Assembly: GCA_949775045.1 (NCBI GenBank)
Contig: OX459104.1
Coordinates: forward strand, 5,005,306 to 5,069,305
Direction of reading: 5' to 3'
DNA length: 64,000 nucleotides
Origin: Metridium senile
Taxonomy: Eukaryota; Cnidaria; Anthozoa; Actiniaria; Metridiidae
The translations under genes were made by a program, and so were the position numbers. The notes under the pieces were generated by a model. The model worked only from the letters and a program-made list of their open reading frames with translations, ran no database searches and was not told where the DNA came from. Of the stretch, positions 32,791 to 44,302 are shown one piece after another. Positions within the stretch are counted from its first letter, which is position 1. Each line of letters opens with the position of its first letter.

Positions 32791-32856
32791 GATTCATATC
32801 AAATTCCCACAAATCCTAATACTTATCATTATTTTTCTATCATTTGATTTTCCAAC

Positions 32857-33151
32857 CTCGTTCCCAGGGCCCTCTCCCTTCGCTGTTGATATTTGATAAA
32901 TGATTTGAAATTTACAACAGAAAGTAACTTTTAAGCAGTTTAAATCCAAAGAAGGCAACAATGTTTAATATCAATTAAATTTGGCTTGCCTAAATAGTAT
33001 ATAACCTCTGGCTCAGGAGTAAATGAATCATAATTTATGCTAATTTATTACACCCGGAATTTTAGGGTATTTTGCGATCATGTGACCAGCTGATGCCAGG
33101 GCCATTTCCCGCCCCACCCAAAAGCGAAGGGAGAGGACCCTGGAAACGATT
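32857..33151. mobile_element. MITE, ends CTCGTTCCCAGGGCCCTCTC
   Basis: CCCAGGGCCCTCTCCCTTCGCT near 32,867 is mirrored by AGCGAAGGGAGAGGACCCTGG near 33,122. The interior is non-coding. Confidence 0.75.
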
Positions 33152-33243
33152 ATTATTTTTTCATCTCATTTTTTTCATTTATTCACTATTTTGTTATTTT
33201 GGTTTTTCACCACCTTTTAAATATTTATTTTCTCTTACACACC

Positions 33244-33658
33244 CACAGGGACCCCTAATCAATCAATAATTATGAATAAATAGATGAAAAAAGCGCAAGC
33301 ATGCGATTGTTCGACGCTTGGGCTTCCTGTGTGAACAACTGCTCGTTACATCTGTTGGGCTTCCTGTGGCCACCGCACCCTTTCATTGCAACTTGTCTAC
33401 CCCGTGTGATGTAATAAGATATTACCTTTGTACTAGACTAGAGAGTTTACAACTGCAGAGAAATGCTACGCGAGAAATTTTTTCGAATTCGAATTTTATC
33501 ACGTCATATGAAGATCACCACAGGAAGCCCATCAATGCCTTTTTAACATAGGAAACCCAAGAGATTTTGAACAATCAAGTGCGCGTAAAAAAATCACTAA
33601 AACAGTTATTTTTATTTCATTTATTTACATTATAGCTAGATAAGGGGTCCCTGTGCAC
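33244..33658. mobile_element. Inverted-repeat element, ends CACAGGGACCCC
   Basis: CACAGGGACCCCTAATC near 33,246 is mirrored by GATAAGGGGTCCCTGTGCAC near 33,640. Inside are three copies of the GGGCTTCCTGTG motif in both orientations (33,320; 33,358; 33,517). Confidence 0.6.
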
Positions 33659-33731
33659 ATCCTACCACGTCCCTACCCCTTTTATACCTCTCTTTTCCCA
33701 TCATCCCTTTCGCCCCATCATCAAGATCAAT

Positions 33732-34134
33732 TGCCGGATTTCAAGCCGTTAGGGGCTGGGGCGAATCGCTTTATACTTTGCCAAACAAGATTTTATTTAC
33801 ATAATCAGAGAAACCTTGTCAAGCTTTACAAAATCCTGAAGTTTGGTGTTGATTGGTTTAATATTGTGTGAAATACAACAATTCAAAAACTTGAAAATTT
33901 ATGAAGAAATGTATGGAAAACCGACAAGTTAGTCTAAGTTGTCCGGTTTTTGACATTTCCCATACATTTCTTTACAAACGTCAATAGCTGTATCTCATGC
34001 AATATTAAACCAATCAACACCAAACTTCAAGACATTGTAAAGCTTGACAAGGTTTCTCTGATTATGTAAATCAAATCTTGTTTGGCAAAGTATAGGGCAA
34101 TTCGCCCCAGCCCCTAACGGTTTGAAATCCGGCA
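33732..34134. mobile_element. 403-bp fold-back MITE, AT target duplication
   Basis: Nearly the whole element is an inverted repeat: TGCCGGATTTCAAGCCGTTAG is mirrored by CTAACGGTTTGAAATCCGGCA, and the internal GTCCGGTTTTTGACATTTCC is also paired. It is flanked by AT on both sides. A second copy at 53,635-54,036 has the same duplication and an empty site in copy A. Confidence 0.9.
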
Positions 34135-34578
34135 ATGCTTCTGTACATTGCTTCTTTAATTTACAAACAATACCATTTTCATGACTTTTCAAAATAATTC
34201 AATAATGGTATCAAGTGGTATCATTTGAAAGATATAAAAGAGATGAATTGATAACATGACTGACATGGTTTTTGACCATGCCCTAGCAAAGTTATTTGAC
34301 ATACTCAACTCAAACAATTTCAATATTATAATTATAAAATATTATCATCATAATTTTTATTGTAGCTATAATTAAAGTTTTTATTATAATTAAGAATACA
34401 CTATTTTAATATTTGATAACATTCTTGTTCTTTTTTTAATCTGTTGTTGTATGACAGAATAACCAACACAGCACCGTGCCCATATTCCTGTTGGAATTGA
34501 ACCAACTTCCCAGAAAATGGGAATGCCATTTGGAATTTTTTCTGGACAAGTGAACAAGTCAGTAATAAAATGGCAATG

Positions 34579-34734
34579 TTAGGGGCGGATCCAGGGGTGG
34601 TGAAGGGGGTGGCTAGCCACCCCCTCTATGGACCAGTTCGACTCTTTCGGGCCTTGGAAAGGCTCCTGCTGTCAGGGAATAGTAATATATATATACCCCT
34701 AGCCACCCCCCTTTTAAAAATTCTGGATCCGCCA
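34579..34734. mobile_element. Short MITE, ends GGGGCGGATCCAG
   Basis: GGGGCGGATCCAGGGGTGG is mirrored by TTCTGGATCCGCC, and an inner GGGGGTGGCTAGCCACCCCC palindrome lies near 34,606. Confidence 0.7.
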
Positions 34735-34739
34735 CTGAA

Positions 34740-35376
34740 TGTAGTATAAGTGAATGTTGCCTGTGCATGTTCAATGAGGTTCCTCATTTCATATATATAG
34801 CTAGGTAATTGTTCACTTCATCACTGCCAACACACATTTTCGACACATGCTAGCCTGAGAATTTATACAGAACTTTATTTACTGAAAAAGGAATTGCATT
34901 CTTTCATATGTCTATTATTAATAGGAAATTATTTCTTGTTCAATTTCAAATCAATTTGCACAAGTTTGTTTTCCAAAGAGTGTGTAATTGAACGAGACAT
35001 AGGATGTTGGGCATTATGTAGGTTAATATCTAAAAGATGTATTTTCCCCCCTTTTTATAATTTAAATATGTCATAATTGTATAGTTCCTAATGAAATGAG
35101 GGAAAATATTTAGGAAAAAACATAGCGTTTTACAGCAAGAAGTCTAGTTTGTGCTAGCATGTAACCAGTGGTTTGACCAAGTACAAGAGCTGATAATGAG
35201 CAGTGTACACAACTATTTGTATGTTCCTTTTGCTTATACTGCTTGCATGTGAAAACCAGGCCTTTGTGTTAATAATGTCGGTCCTGAGTTTTCTTGTTCC
35301 CTGATTGGCTGGTTGCGATAATAGCATTTGGCCCTTGGCACTCTCTCTAATTACTCTTGCTTGGCTGGGGTTATGA
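34740..35376. other. No gene recognised
   Basis: AT-rich sequence. The open frames at 34,894-35,076 (plus) and 35,154-35,396 (minus) show no features I can support. Confidence 0.4.
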
Positions 35377-35580
35377 AGCCACTGGCAAATCCTCAATTAT
35401 TTAATTATTCAATTATTTAATATTCTATTATATCTATTTAACTTAACATATATTCATTGTAATTGTAATTTATTGAAGTCACTGACAAATCCTCAATTAT
35501 TTAATTTTTCAATTATTTAATATTCTATTATATCTATTTAACTTAACATATATTAATTGTAATTGTAATTATTTAGCTGG
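35377..35580 (+). repeat. Tandem duplication of about 97 bp
   Basis: Two units from ACAAATCCTCAATTATTTAA to TAATTGTAATTGTAATT, with few differences. Confidence 0.85.
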
Positions 35581-35666
35581 CCTCCACTGTAATCCAGACG
35601 TTAGTCTGCAATTGTGGTAGAATTAAACATATTATTATTTGGAATTGTAATATATATATTATTATC

Positions 35667-35985
35667 TAGATATCGATGAAATACCAGGATTTCTCTAGTG
35701 TCTAAAACTTCGTATCTTTCACATGTGAAAGATATCATATCTTTTCACATGTGAAGATATCGTTTTCAGATGCAATTTGTTTTGCATAAAGGTTTTTAAT
35801 AACGAGTCAATGAAGTTCTATTTCTCTTGACATTTCATCGATATCTATATAATAAACAGAACATTACATGGTCGCTTGGAGGTACAAATTTTATCTTCGA
35901 GTGTTCGCTATGCTCACTCGTGAGAGATCTATTCAACACTCGAAGCTAGAAAATTGGTATCTCCGCACGCCCATGTTATATCCTC
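35667..35985. mobile_element. Two adjacent hairpin MITEs
   Basis: The first (about 35,667-35,852) has ends GATATCGATGAAAT and ATTTCATCGATATC and internal CTTTCACATGTGAAAG palindromes. The second (about 35,870-35,985) is a hairpin around TCTTCGAGTGTTCGCTATGC and CAACACTCGAAGC, ending in TGGTATCTCCGCACGCCCAT. Confidence 0.65.
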
Positions 35986-36038
35986 TATATCAGTAAATTG
36001 GCTAAATTATTCATTTAAAAAACTAACACACCAATACA

Positions 36039-36118
36039 AAAATACTAATTGACCCCTTGTACATCATAGCCTGGGAAATTTCCCAGGCTATGATGTACAA
36101 GGGGTCAATTAGTATTTT
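36039..36118. repeat. Perfect 80-bp palindrome without spacer
   Basis: Arms 36,039-36,078 and 36,079-36,118 are exact reverse complements (arm ends AAAATACTAATTGACC and CATAGCCTGGGAAA). There is no spacer. No target duplication is evident at the ends. Confidence 0.95.
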
Positions 36119-36539
36119 AAATTATAAACACAATTATAAACACCTCACTTTTAAAAAAAACTCTTTAATTATTAGATTAATTTGAAAAGTCCAGACAAAT
36201 ATAAATAGCTTTATAATAGAGTCAAAAATAAAGTGTAAAAGTTCACAATATCCCCTACATAATGCATTGAAATCATTTTTATTATGCACCAGTCATTTGA
36301 CATCCCTCGCATGCCCGGGGGCATAGCGCTTCAATTCACTGCTTCGGCTGTAACCCTGGGACTGACCGGGGACTGCACTTTTCTGTTTTGGGGTCAGCTG
36401 GGACAGAGCGAGATGTTTTTTTGTAAAAAAAGAGTGGTCCGGTAAACATTGACCTGTATGTAAACAAAAAAGGAAAAAGAAAGGAAAACGGAAGAGTGAG
36501 GATTGGATGGAGGTGGTGTATGGTGTGCAATGGCAAATG

Positions 36540-37050
36540 CAGAATAAATATATATATATATATACTTAAATAAATTAAATAAATGGATGATTGCATAAAT
36601 TAAAAGATGGATGCAAAAAAGGATAAGGAAAACAAATAAAGAAATAAATAAAAGTTAAATAAAAACATGAATGAATGAAGACAGAAAGAAGGGAATGAAT
36701 GAATAGATAATTCAATAAATGGATGGATAGATGTGAAACTGATGAGATAAAAAAAAATAAAAATAAAAATTAATGTTAGAATCAATAGATGAATGAAAGA
36801 ATTAAAAAACAGTGGTGGAAAAGATATAGATTCAAAAATGGATAGGGAAAACAATAAATGGGTGAATTGATAGATAAAAAAATAGAAAATGAATAAAAAC
36901 ACAAATGAATGAAGAAAGAAAGAAGGAAAGGAATAGATGAATAGATAATTAAATAAATGGATAGATAGATGTGAAACTGATAAGAAAATTTGTTTGATAA
37001 TAATGTAAAAATAAAAGTGTGAATCAATCAATCAATAAATGAATAAAAAA
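36540..37050. repeat. (TA)n tract and degenerate ATGAATAA repeats
   Basis: A short ATATAT run at 36,547-36,564 is followed by about 450 bp of degenerate GAAT/AATA-type simple repeat. The minus-strand ORFs here (Ser, Phe and Ile-rich) are products of the repeat. Confidence 0.8.
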
Positions 37051-38045
37051 CAGTGGTGGTGGTAATGATGGAAGTTATAGAAAGCTGTGAGGAGAATGTA
37101 AAAGACAGCTAGAATAGAAGAAAGGTGGTAGTTTGTGCGTGGGTGAGGATTATAATAGGTCAATGTAAAAACACACACAAACAAAACACAGTTGAAAACA
37201 CATTCCTGTAAAATATATTAAATACCAGTTGATATTAAGACTTAAAATAAACTGCTCAAAAGATGACGCGGGGACTTCCCTTTTTTTCGCGGGGCAGGGC
37301 TTTGATTACCTTTAACCAGTCCGGGATGAGAAAGGATGACGTCATCATTCTATTGTCTCAGTGGGTAAAGCGCGAAACTTTGGATAGTTTATCGTGCATG
37401 TACTTGAAAAAAACATAAAATTTAGTCATTTTAGCGGATTTTTAGAAGAAAACGAATAATTTTCCTTGATAGTTGTGAAGTCAAAGAATACACGTGTGGT
37501 TTTTACGAGGTGAACAACCTCTCAAAAAAGTGAACGCATCGTCAAAGTTAGATATGTATTCTTTGCTCTTCGCCGCTGTATATGCTAGTGGAAAGCGTCA
37601 CGTCAAAGGCTGTTTTTCTTTTCAATCTTGATGTTTTGTATTGATTTCTGAATTTGAAGTTACTTTGTATTGAATTAACTTTAGTATATCGCAAATCTTA
37701 AGCTGCCATTGACACAGAATGATCTACAGATTTGTCTCTAAGGTAAGTCTTGTATTCATTTCCTTGCATTTGTGTAATACGTAAATGCAGACAATAATCA
37801 ATGATAAATATAGACATTAGATGGCTCGTTTGCTCATTAAAACAGGAATATAGCTGACATTATAATAACAACAACCATAATGATAACAATACAACAACAA
37901 AAAATGCTTGTTCAATTATACAATTTGCTTTGTCTCTGACTGTTTATATTTTTTTTACATTTCAATTGTAACTACAGAATATTCCATCCAGTATATTCAC
38001 AGCAGAAAAGGTAAAACCTTTTTGATATTATTTATACATAATTAC
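37051..38045. other. No gene recognised; isolated CRE site and donor-like site
   Basis: A perfect TGACGTCA lies at 37,338-37,345 in GGATGACGTCATCATTC. About 380 bp downstream, ATGATCTACAG at 37,720 leads into CTAAGGTAAGTC, a strong donor-like site (near 37,740). This could be the first exon of an unrecognised gene but nothing downstream continues it. An AC-rich stretch and AT-rich sequence follow. Confidence 0.3.
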
Positions 38046-38052
38046 ACACACG

Positions 38053-38300
38053 CAGTGTCAAGGAAGCCATTCAGATCCGACTACACCCTAACAACATCAA
38101 TAGGGATTGCGGCATCGATCTACCGGAAGCGTGGATGCCAACAATCAAGAAGCATGCTGGGACATCAAGCGTCAGCCAATCACAGCGCCGATAATCCGAC
38201 GAAAAGTATATAAGACAACCATCATCCAGTCTACACCATCGCCTGATGAAGACTAGCAGATTGCAGTCGAAACGACGCGGTATTTCCACCAATGACCTCA
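38053..38300 (+). pseudogene. 3' end of a Penelope-like retroelement
   Basis: The frame reads VKEAIQIRLHPNNINRDCGI and LPEAWMPTIKKH, then stops at 38,194. This is the typical end of the GIY-YIG endonuclease ORF of Penelope-like and related elements. The downstream CTGATGAAGACTAGCAGATT followed by GCAGTCGAAACG is the characteristic 3' untranslated motif of such elements. The reverse transcriptase is missing (5' truncation). Confidence 0.75.
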
Positions 38301-38309
38301 ATCGTGAGA

Positions 38310-40090
38310 CAATTGATTAAGTATCCTTTTAATAATTAATATAATAAATACTATACAAAACTGTAATAATAATGATAATTACAATGGTGAATTGATAATA
38401 ACGGCAAAAGTAAATACTGCAATGTATTTTAAATTAGCCAATTTATGTCATATCGCAGAAATTTATTTTGTGTTTAGGAATGGTTGTTGTTGTGTTTTCT
38501 CCAAACTTAATTTATAAAGATTTACACATTTGGGTTAAAAGTCTTAGTCTTAGAATCTTTTTGATAATTAATATCATGCATTTGACAAGGTAATATATAC
38601 CCAACCATTTCTTTAGTGTAAAAATATGTGCACTATGTGTATAGTTTTGCTTTAGCCGGTTCAGCCTGATACTAGTGCAGGTCAAATTTTGCTTATTTAT
38701 TATAATTTCTAGAACCACAAGACTGTCCTCCAAGCATGCCTTGTAGATGTATCTCAGCAAAGAAGAGAAGAAGAATTGAAACTAGTACACTAGAATATGT
38801 GGTAATTGTGGAACTGGAATACCTCAACAGAAGATAATAAACAGCAACCCAACTTTTAAAGCCAACTTAAAAAGTGTGGAAAGCAATTTGTCTTGTGAAA
38901 TGTGTTAGGCCCTTGTCGCATAACAGCCCAAATTGTGGATTTAGCAGATGAAATTGTTTTCAAAATTTTAATTCGATCCACAGGAAATACAATTATTTGA
39001 AGGGACTGCACTCGTAAACTTCTCAAAGCAGTCAAACTACTGATTTGTGACACCGATTATAAACAGAAGGATGAAGGGGAGAAATGTAAATTGTACTATA
39101 ACATTGTAAAAATTAAATATCTGATATATCCTTGGTATGTGTTGTCACAATGCATTTAGTATTTGAAACTTATTGGTTTCTTACACAGGTAACACTGAAG
39201 AACAGTAACTGTTAAAATGACATATACAATTCACTATTTTTCAAGACATGTAACATATTTGATGCTTCATTTAATAATTAAAACAAACTGTTAATAAAAT
39301 ATTTATTCCTGTCTTATTGATTATTATTAACTTATTAATATGGACATAATAACCATAACAAGCATTTATCAATTGGTGAATTACAATATATTAAATGTCT
39401 AATCAACACAGTAAAAATTAAATAAAGTGCTAAAAAAACCTGAGTGAGAAAACTATTTAACTATTTGCTACACAAATTGTTGTAAGGCGTCATGAACTGT
39501 AAAATAGCAAAGTTTAAACAAGCCAAAAAAAGCATAATAATATTATAACTCCCTAACTTATGGGTGGCTTTGTCAGGAACGTAGTGTATATAGATGACAT
39601 TGCCAAAACATTGCACGTGGTGTAAATGATTCGTGTACTACAAATTAGATAAAAAAGTTCAATCAAGAAACTATACAAGTACAAATAATAGTTTACCCAG
39701 AAGTTTTATTCTTGAGTATCCTTAGTGCAGCACTCGTGGTAAAAGAAAGGTCGTCAGAAATCCGAATCGAATGTTTGGCCGAGATACTGAGTCATGCGAT
39801 AGTCGTAAAATAAACCATTAATAGGGATTAGTTTATGCAATCAAACTTCCTTTCGTACTTTCGACTCTAATAAAAGCATGTTTAACAAGTTTAAGGCCAG
39901 AATTGAACGCAGGACTGTTCACAAAACCTTTCCCCCATCTGTCCGTCATGTTGAATTACTCAATGTCCGTGAGCGAAGTTTTATCGGGACCTGGGTCCAA
40001 TGTTTTGATCGGTGACGTGGAATGACGTAAACCTATTTTTTATTTATTCCAGTTCGTATCTCGTTGATTAGATGTTGATTATTAACATAT
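38310..40090. other. No gene recognised
   Basis: AT-rich sequence without recognisable protein, inverted-repeat or tandem structure. Short ORFs at 38,512-38,760 and 38,856-39,053 (minus) are unremarkable. Confidence 0.4.
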
Positions 40091-40094
40091 CACA

Positions 40095-40343
40095 TAAGCC
40101 CATCACATACCTATCATACCCCAGTCACGGTCACGCAAAGGTCACGGCACTATCCAATCACATCGCGAGAGAAAACGTTTCGGCCAATCAAAATTCTACA
40201 AAACGGTGAGGTCTGGTTGAGAAACGTTTCTTTAGTTTTCAGACCTTTTCATAGTTTTTTACATTCATACGAAATTACCCTGCGAGCAGAGATTTCTTTC
40301 TCTCTTACCTGGAACGACGAGGAAAGCTGCCTAAGCTTAAAGT
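40095..40343 (+). promoter_or_regulatory. Promoter of solitary RING exon C
   Basis: Contains the conserved blocks CGGTCACGCAAAGGTCACGG, ATCCAATCACATCGCGAGAG and GGCCAATCAAAATTCTAC, and a TTACATTCATACG block, as in the intact gene. Compared with copy D, the first block is kept at 51,328-51,347. Confidence 0.6.
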
Positions 40344-40498
40344 ATGTCTCTCAATCTCTCAGAAGGAATTGATGAATTTTTTGATCCTCAACTAGAGGCC
40401 AAATACGAATGTCCTATTTGTCTGCTCGGATTGCGAGAACCTTGTCAAACACAGTGTGGCCATCGCTTTTGTAGAGGTTGTATTACTCGATGTCTTAG
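40344..40498 (+). pseudogene. Solitary TRAF-like RING exon C
   Basis: ATG at 40,344; 51 codons plus two bases to a GTAAG donor at 40,499. Encodes [13 protein letters not shown] then [21 protein letters not shown], i.e. the first six RING ligands in correct spacing. The second half of the RING (exon 2, KCPVDNE) and all zinc-finger exons are absent downstream on this strand; only transposons follow. No disabling mutation is in the exon itself. It could be spliced to something beyond the window, but exon phase (2) prevents in-frame use with exon 4 copies. Confidence 0.75.
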
Positions 40499-40877
40499 GT
40501 AAGTTTGCGAGAAATTAAATTTTTAAATTTAAAAGCATTTTTTATTTCTTCATTTTTGCTCTCGTATTTGAAAATTAGGGTTTTTATGGTTTAGAAAGTT
40601 AGTCTATGCGTATAGAGTCGTCCCTGTTGCGCCCGATCCCTTTATATGTCTGTTGACTGTCCTTCAGGCAGTCCTGGTGATTAAAATCTCTAAAATGTGC
40701 CAGGCGTCGCGCGCGTAGGCTCAGATTTCAGCCGTTGGGGTTTCGTGCGCCCGCGATACTCTTCCCACTAACGGCTGGGCGCATCGGCTTGGCATTGTTT
40801 TTCTCAGCCAATCAGCGATTTGCCCCTCGAAAATCGAGGGGCATAATATTAATAAATTAAAATTCATCGTGAACATT

Positions 40878-41176
40878 ATGGCGGATAAGAGTGACTTCGA
40901 AAGTGCTTGTTCAAATGCTTTGAAATCGTTTGGTTTCGAGAAATCTAAGGATATTCAACGAAGGAATAAGTAAAAGGCAAATATGTTTTTGTTTATCTAC
41001 CGACTGGCTCAGGAAAATCATTGATTTTCCAAACAGCGACTCTTGTTTTCCACCATGGAAGGATCCATTGTTTTGGTTATTTTACCTTTGGTTTCTCTCA
41101 TGAGAGACCAAGAGAACTTCTTAACATCCAAAGACATTAAGACTGCCTTGATAGGCCAAGAAGAGGATGGCGAATG
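40878..41176 (+). pseudogene. RecQ-like DNA helicase N-terminal remnant
   Basis: The start (MADKSDFESACSNALKSFGF) is followed, after a stop and a frameshift, by the Walker A block VYLPTGSGKSLIFQT near 41,000. Next come a VILPLVSLMRDQ-like segment (motif Ia, typical of RecQ) and a degenerate end. These are helicase motifs 0-I-Ia of SF2 RecQ proteins. Motifs II-VI are missing. Such fragments ride inside DNA transposons in aquatic invertebrates. Confidence 0.75.
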
Positions 41177-41225
41177 AGTAATATGCTAAACAACTACGAA
41201 GTTTTCATTTTAAATTACGGCGGTG

Positions 41226-42420
41226 ATTGTAAGTTGTCATTTGTATCGAAACTCGTAATTATCGTCTTTATTTAATACTTGATTTTTTTTCTCAATAAAC
41301 CTAAAATACACAGCTATATTCTTAGAATAACTACATTTAAATCCAAAATGTTTACTTTCAAAATTAAAACTGGTTTATTATGCGCGGTTGTAACATATAC
41401 TCAAGCGGCTCTCTAAACGAGTCAACAATGTGACTAATGTGTATCAAAACGACTCTAGCTGTAATCATCGTCTTTATTGCTTGAATTTTTTCTCGATAAA
41501 CCTTAAATACACAGCTATATTCTTTGAATAACTACATTTAAATCCAAAATGTTTACTTTCAAAATTAAAACTGGTTTATTATGCGCGGTTGTAACATATA
41601 CTCAAGCGGCTCTCTTAAGGGACCGGTCATTATTTATGTGGGGGGGGGGGGGGGGGGGGAGAAATCATAGGGGGGGGGGGCATGCTTATATTTTTCAATG
41701 ACAGGGGGTGGGTTGGAATTAAATTTCACTGAGTTGTGGGTGGGCCATTTCTCTTTTGTAAAGAACATACATGAATGTATAAAGTAAGTTGTGTGTTATC
41801 AAATTGGATAAAAAACGTGTTTCCATGCAAACCTAGTATATTAATTGCCATGTAGTATGTATAAAAAGCAACATTAATTTCTTTTAGTTTCTATCAGTTT
41901 AACAAAGCAAACAGTAATATTTCTACAACATTTGAAGTCTTTCAAAAGTATTGTCAATAAGTTCATATGCATCCAGAGCAAATAGTCCTTGATTCTTCAT
42001 TATTTCTAAATGTTTAATGGCACTTCCCTTATTAACCTTTGCAAGGCTATCTTTACTTAGTTCCTCTTCGCAAAGTGCATGTGCACGTAATCGTGTAGCC
42101 TTCTGGGAAACAGAGATTTTCAACAGTGAAACTGTCTAGGGTAATGCCCTTAATCAATTTGAAGACAGCTGCCTGAAGGGGGGAGGGGGGGGGGGGGGTG
42201 CTGAATTCCATTTGGGGTGGGTCAAAAGTTAAATGTAATACCTCAGGGGGTGGGCCAGGGATAGTCTTTTTGATTCAGACATAAAATTTCCCCCCCACCC
42301 CCCCACATAAATAATGACCGGTCCCTAACGAGTCAACAATGTGTATCGAAACGACTCTAGCTGTAATTTTACTTCTTTATTGTTTGATTATTCTTAAAAT
42401 CCTATAAAAATGGACTATAT
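41226..42420 (+). repeat. About 215-bp tandem repeat, two full and one partial unit, split by an insertion
   Basis: Units share AATACACAGCTATATTCTT, CATTTAAATCCAAAATGTTT and TATGCGCGGTTGTAACATAT, ending CGACTCTAGCTGTAAT. The second unit is interrupted at 41,619-42,325 by a transposon and resumes at 42,326. Confidence 0.85.
41619..42325. mobile_element. 707-bp Harbinger-like MITE with TAA target duplication
   Basis: The ends GGGACCGGTCATTATTTATG and CATAAATAATGACCGGTCCC are flanked by TAA at 41,616-41,618 and 42,326-42,328. The adjacent tandem unit (CTCTCTAAACGAGTC at 41,410) provides a near-empty site. Poly-G/C runs sit inside each end. A 3-bp TAA duplication and G-rich ends fit PIF/Harbinger. 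Confidence 0.85.
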
Positions 42421-43022
42421 ACTTGGAATAAACAAAACGTTTACCATTGAAATAGCTTTTGCGCTGATTTGTCTCGATCGTTCTTTTGACAAATAACATA
42501 CCCGATGGAATTGCTAAACGAGACTTGAAAGTACGAATTTAACCTTGTTCTCTGTAATTTCTCGAAGTTAATGTGCATGAAATGTGACAGGCGTTCCACC
42601 GATAATATGCAAATAAGCAAAAATCGCCGGAAGTGACCCCGAATTGTGTGCGATGTTTTGCTAAGAGTTGTTTCGAATTGAATTCGAATCATTTACAAAT
42701 TTTAATAAAAGACCTTTTGACAATCAGGCCGTTGGAAAGTTTATTTACATTAGCTTACATTTCAACAAATTTTATTTCCGTTTCCGTTTCTTTATGCTAT
42801 TAGCATAATTACGTCACGGACATGCGCGACACGTTTCGAAGCCGATGCGCCCAGCCGTTAGTGGGGAGAGTATCGCGGGCGCACGAAACCCCAACGGCTG
42901 AAATCTGAGCCTATCGCGCGCGGTAATCGAGGAAAAATCCATCCCATGAGTCTATGGGCGCAAGTTGTCCCGTGATCCTTCAGAAATAGCCAGTGGTGAT
43001 TCGATGTCCGCCATTGAAGTTA

Positions 43023-43879
43023 GGGGTGGACCATTAGAAGTTGGGGGAGGGGGGGGGGGGGGGGGGGGGGTGGCAATATTTTTGTGTAGGTTATTTTTTT
43101 TCGCCGCACGGGTTGTGCAAGATTTTTTTTTCGACCAGAGAGGTCTTGCACGTTGTTTTTTTTTACAGAATTTTGTTCTATGAAATTCAAAGCGAAAACA
43201 ACTGTTTGTGTTTTGGTTAAACTTTTGAAAAGTCCGTTTTTCTGTTTTATTTATTAGTCCGGTACAACGCGCAGATACTTCGCAGCGTTTTTGTCTACTT
43301 TAGGGCGATTTGTTTACTTTTTGTCGGGAAAACACACCGAGGTCGATTTTGTTTTGGTATATTTTGTATACTGATACAAAAAGAGCGTAAGTCTCGGATT
43401 TTTGTGTTTTTGATGTCTCAAAGTCTCGGATTTTCGTGTTTTTGATGTCTCAAAGTCTCGGATTTTCGTGTTTTTGATGTCTCAAAGTCTCGGATTTTCG
43501 TGTTTTTGATGCCTCAAAGTCTCGGATTTTCGTGTTTTTGATGCCTCAAAGTCTCGAATTTTCGTGTTTTTGATGCCTCAAAGTCTCGGATTTTCGTGTT
43601 TTTGATGCTTCAAAGTCTCGGATTTTCGTGTTTTGATGTCTCAAAGTCTCGGATTTTTGTGTTTTTGATGTCTCGGAGTCTAGAATTTTTAAATACAATA
43701 ATTGCATGAGCTGATATATTTCTAGAATCTCGTACATTCGCTACCCCTCAAGGTTCTGCACGTTTTTATTTTTTTAGCTTGGCTCTGTGCAGGATTTTTT
43801 TTTGGGGCGCATTGGCCTTGCACGTTTTTTATTTTGGGAATTGCCACCCCCCCTTTCCCAACTTCTAATGGTCCACCCC
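43023..43879. mobile_element. 857-bp Harbinger-like element with TTA target duplication
   Basis: The ends GGGGTGGACCATTAGAAGTT and AACTTCTAATGGTCCACCCC are flanked by TTA at 43,020-43,022 and 43,880-43,882. A poly-G run of about 30 (43,042-43,071) and a C run sit inside. It contains the 32-bp minisatellite and no transposase. Confidence 0.88.
43385..43680 (+). repeat. 31-32-bp minisatellite, nine copies
   Basis: Units read AGTCTCGGATTTTCGTGTTT then TTGATGTCTCAA. They lie inside the Harbinger-like element. The minus-strand ORF here is a product of the repeat. Confidence 0.92.
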
Positions 43880-44302
43880 TTAGAACGATACGTGGGAAGA
43901 TTTATTTTAGCAATCGAGCTGTCTTTTGAACATATTTACAAGCACAGAACCTTTAAAAACCCAAAGACAGGATTTAATGGTTTTTTTATTGCCAAGAAGG
44001 TCAGTTTTTGTTGACTTAATTAGCGATCTGGTACTATTCCAGCAAAGATTGTAAGTTAATACTTTTACTTTATTTCACTTTGTAATGCTTAAAGTAACGA
44101 GGATTCTTTATTAAATTATTTTTGTGATCATAAGCTGTGTTATGTCAGTTTTTCTCTTTGATTTGGAAATACATTTATTTGGCGTACCCAGATGTTCGGT
44201 AGTTTTGAAAGTCCCGGATGTTCATGTATGCTAGCTGTAGTTTCCTTTTTTTTCACTCGAGATGTAGGAAAAATAATTGTTACAACTATATTATAATGGT
44301 TT

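Larger units (their letters stand above)
40704..42919. mobile_element. Inverted-repeat element carrying a RecQ-like helicase remnant
   Basis: GCGCGCGTAGGCTCAGATTTC through CAGCCGTTGGGGTTTCGTGC and GGCTGGGCGCATCGGCTT (about 85 bp, 40,706-40,790) is mirrored at 42,838-42,919. Between are a decayed helicase ORF, a roughly 215-bp tandem repeat and a nested Harbinger-like element. Its right end coincides with the target duplication of the large element at 42,920, so the larger element apparently inserted into this terminus. Confidence 0.7.

Noticed and set aside
32236..32819. Three overlapping ORFs of 174-186 codons (possible repeat proteins)
   Set aside because: All come from a 42-bp satellite whose length is a multiple of three; no start context, splice signal or non-repeat coding sequence supports them.
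36600..37031. 143-codon Ser/Phe/Ile-rich minus-strand ORF (membrane-like)
   Set aside because: Its composition follows from degenerate GAAT/AATA repeats.
32281..43680. CRISPR-like regularly spaced repeats
   Set aside because: The regular arrays (32,281; 43,385; 12,055; 25,525) are contiguous tandem repeats without unique spacers, and the genome is metazoan.
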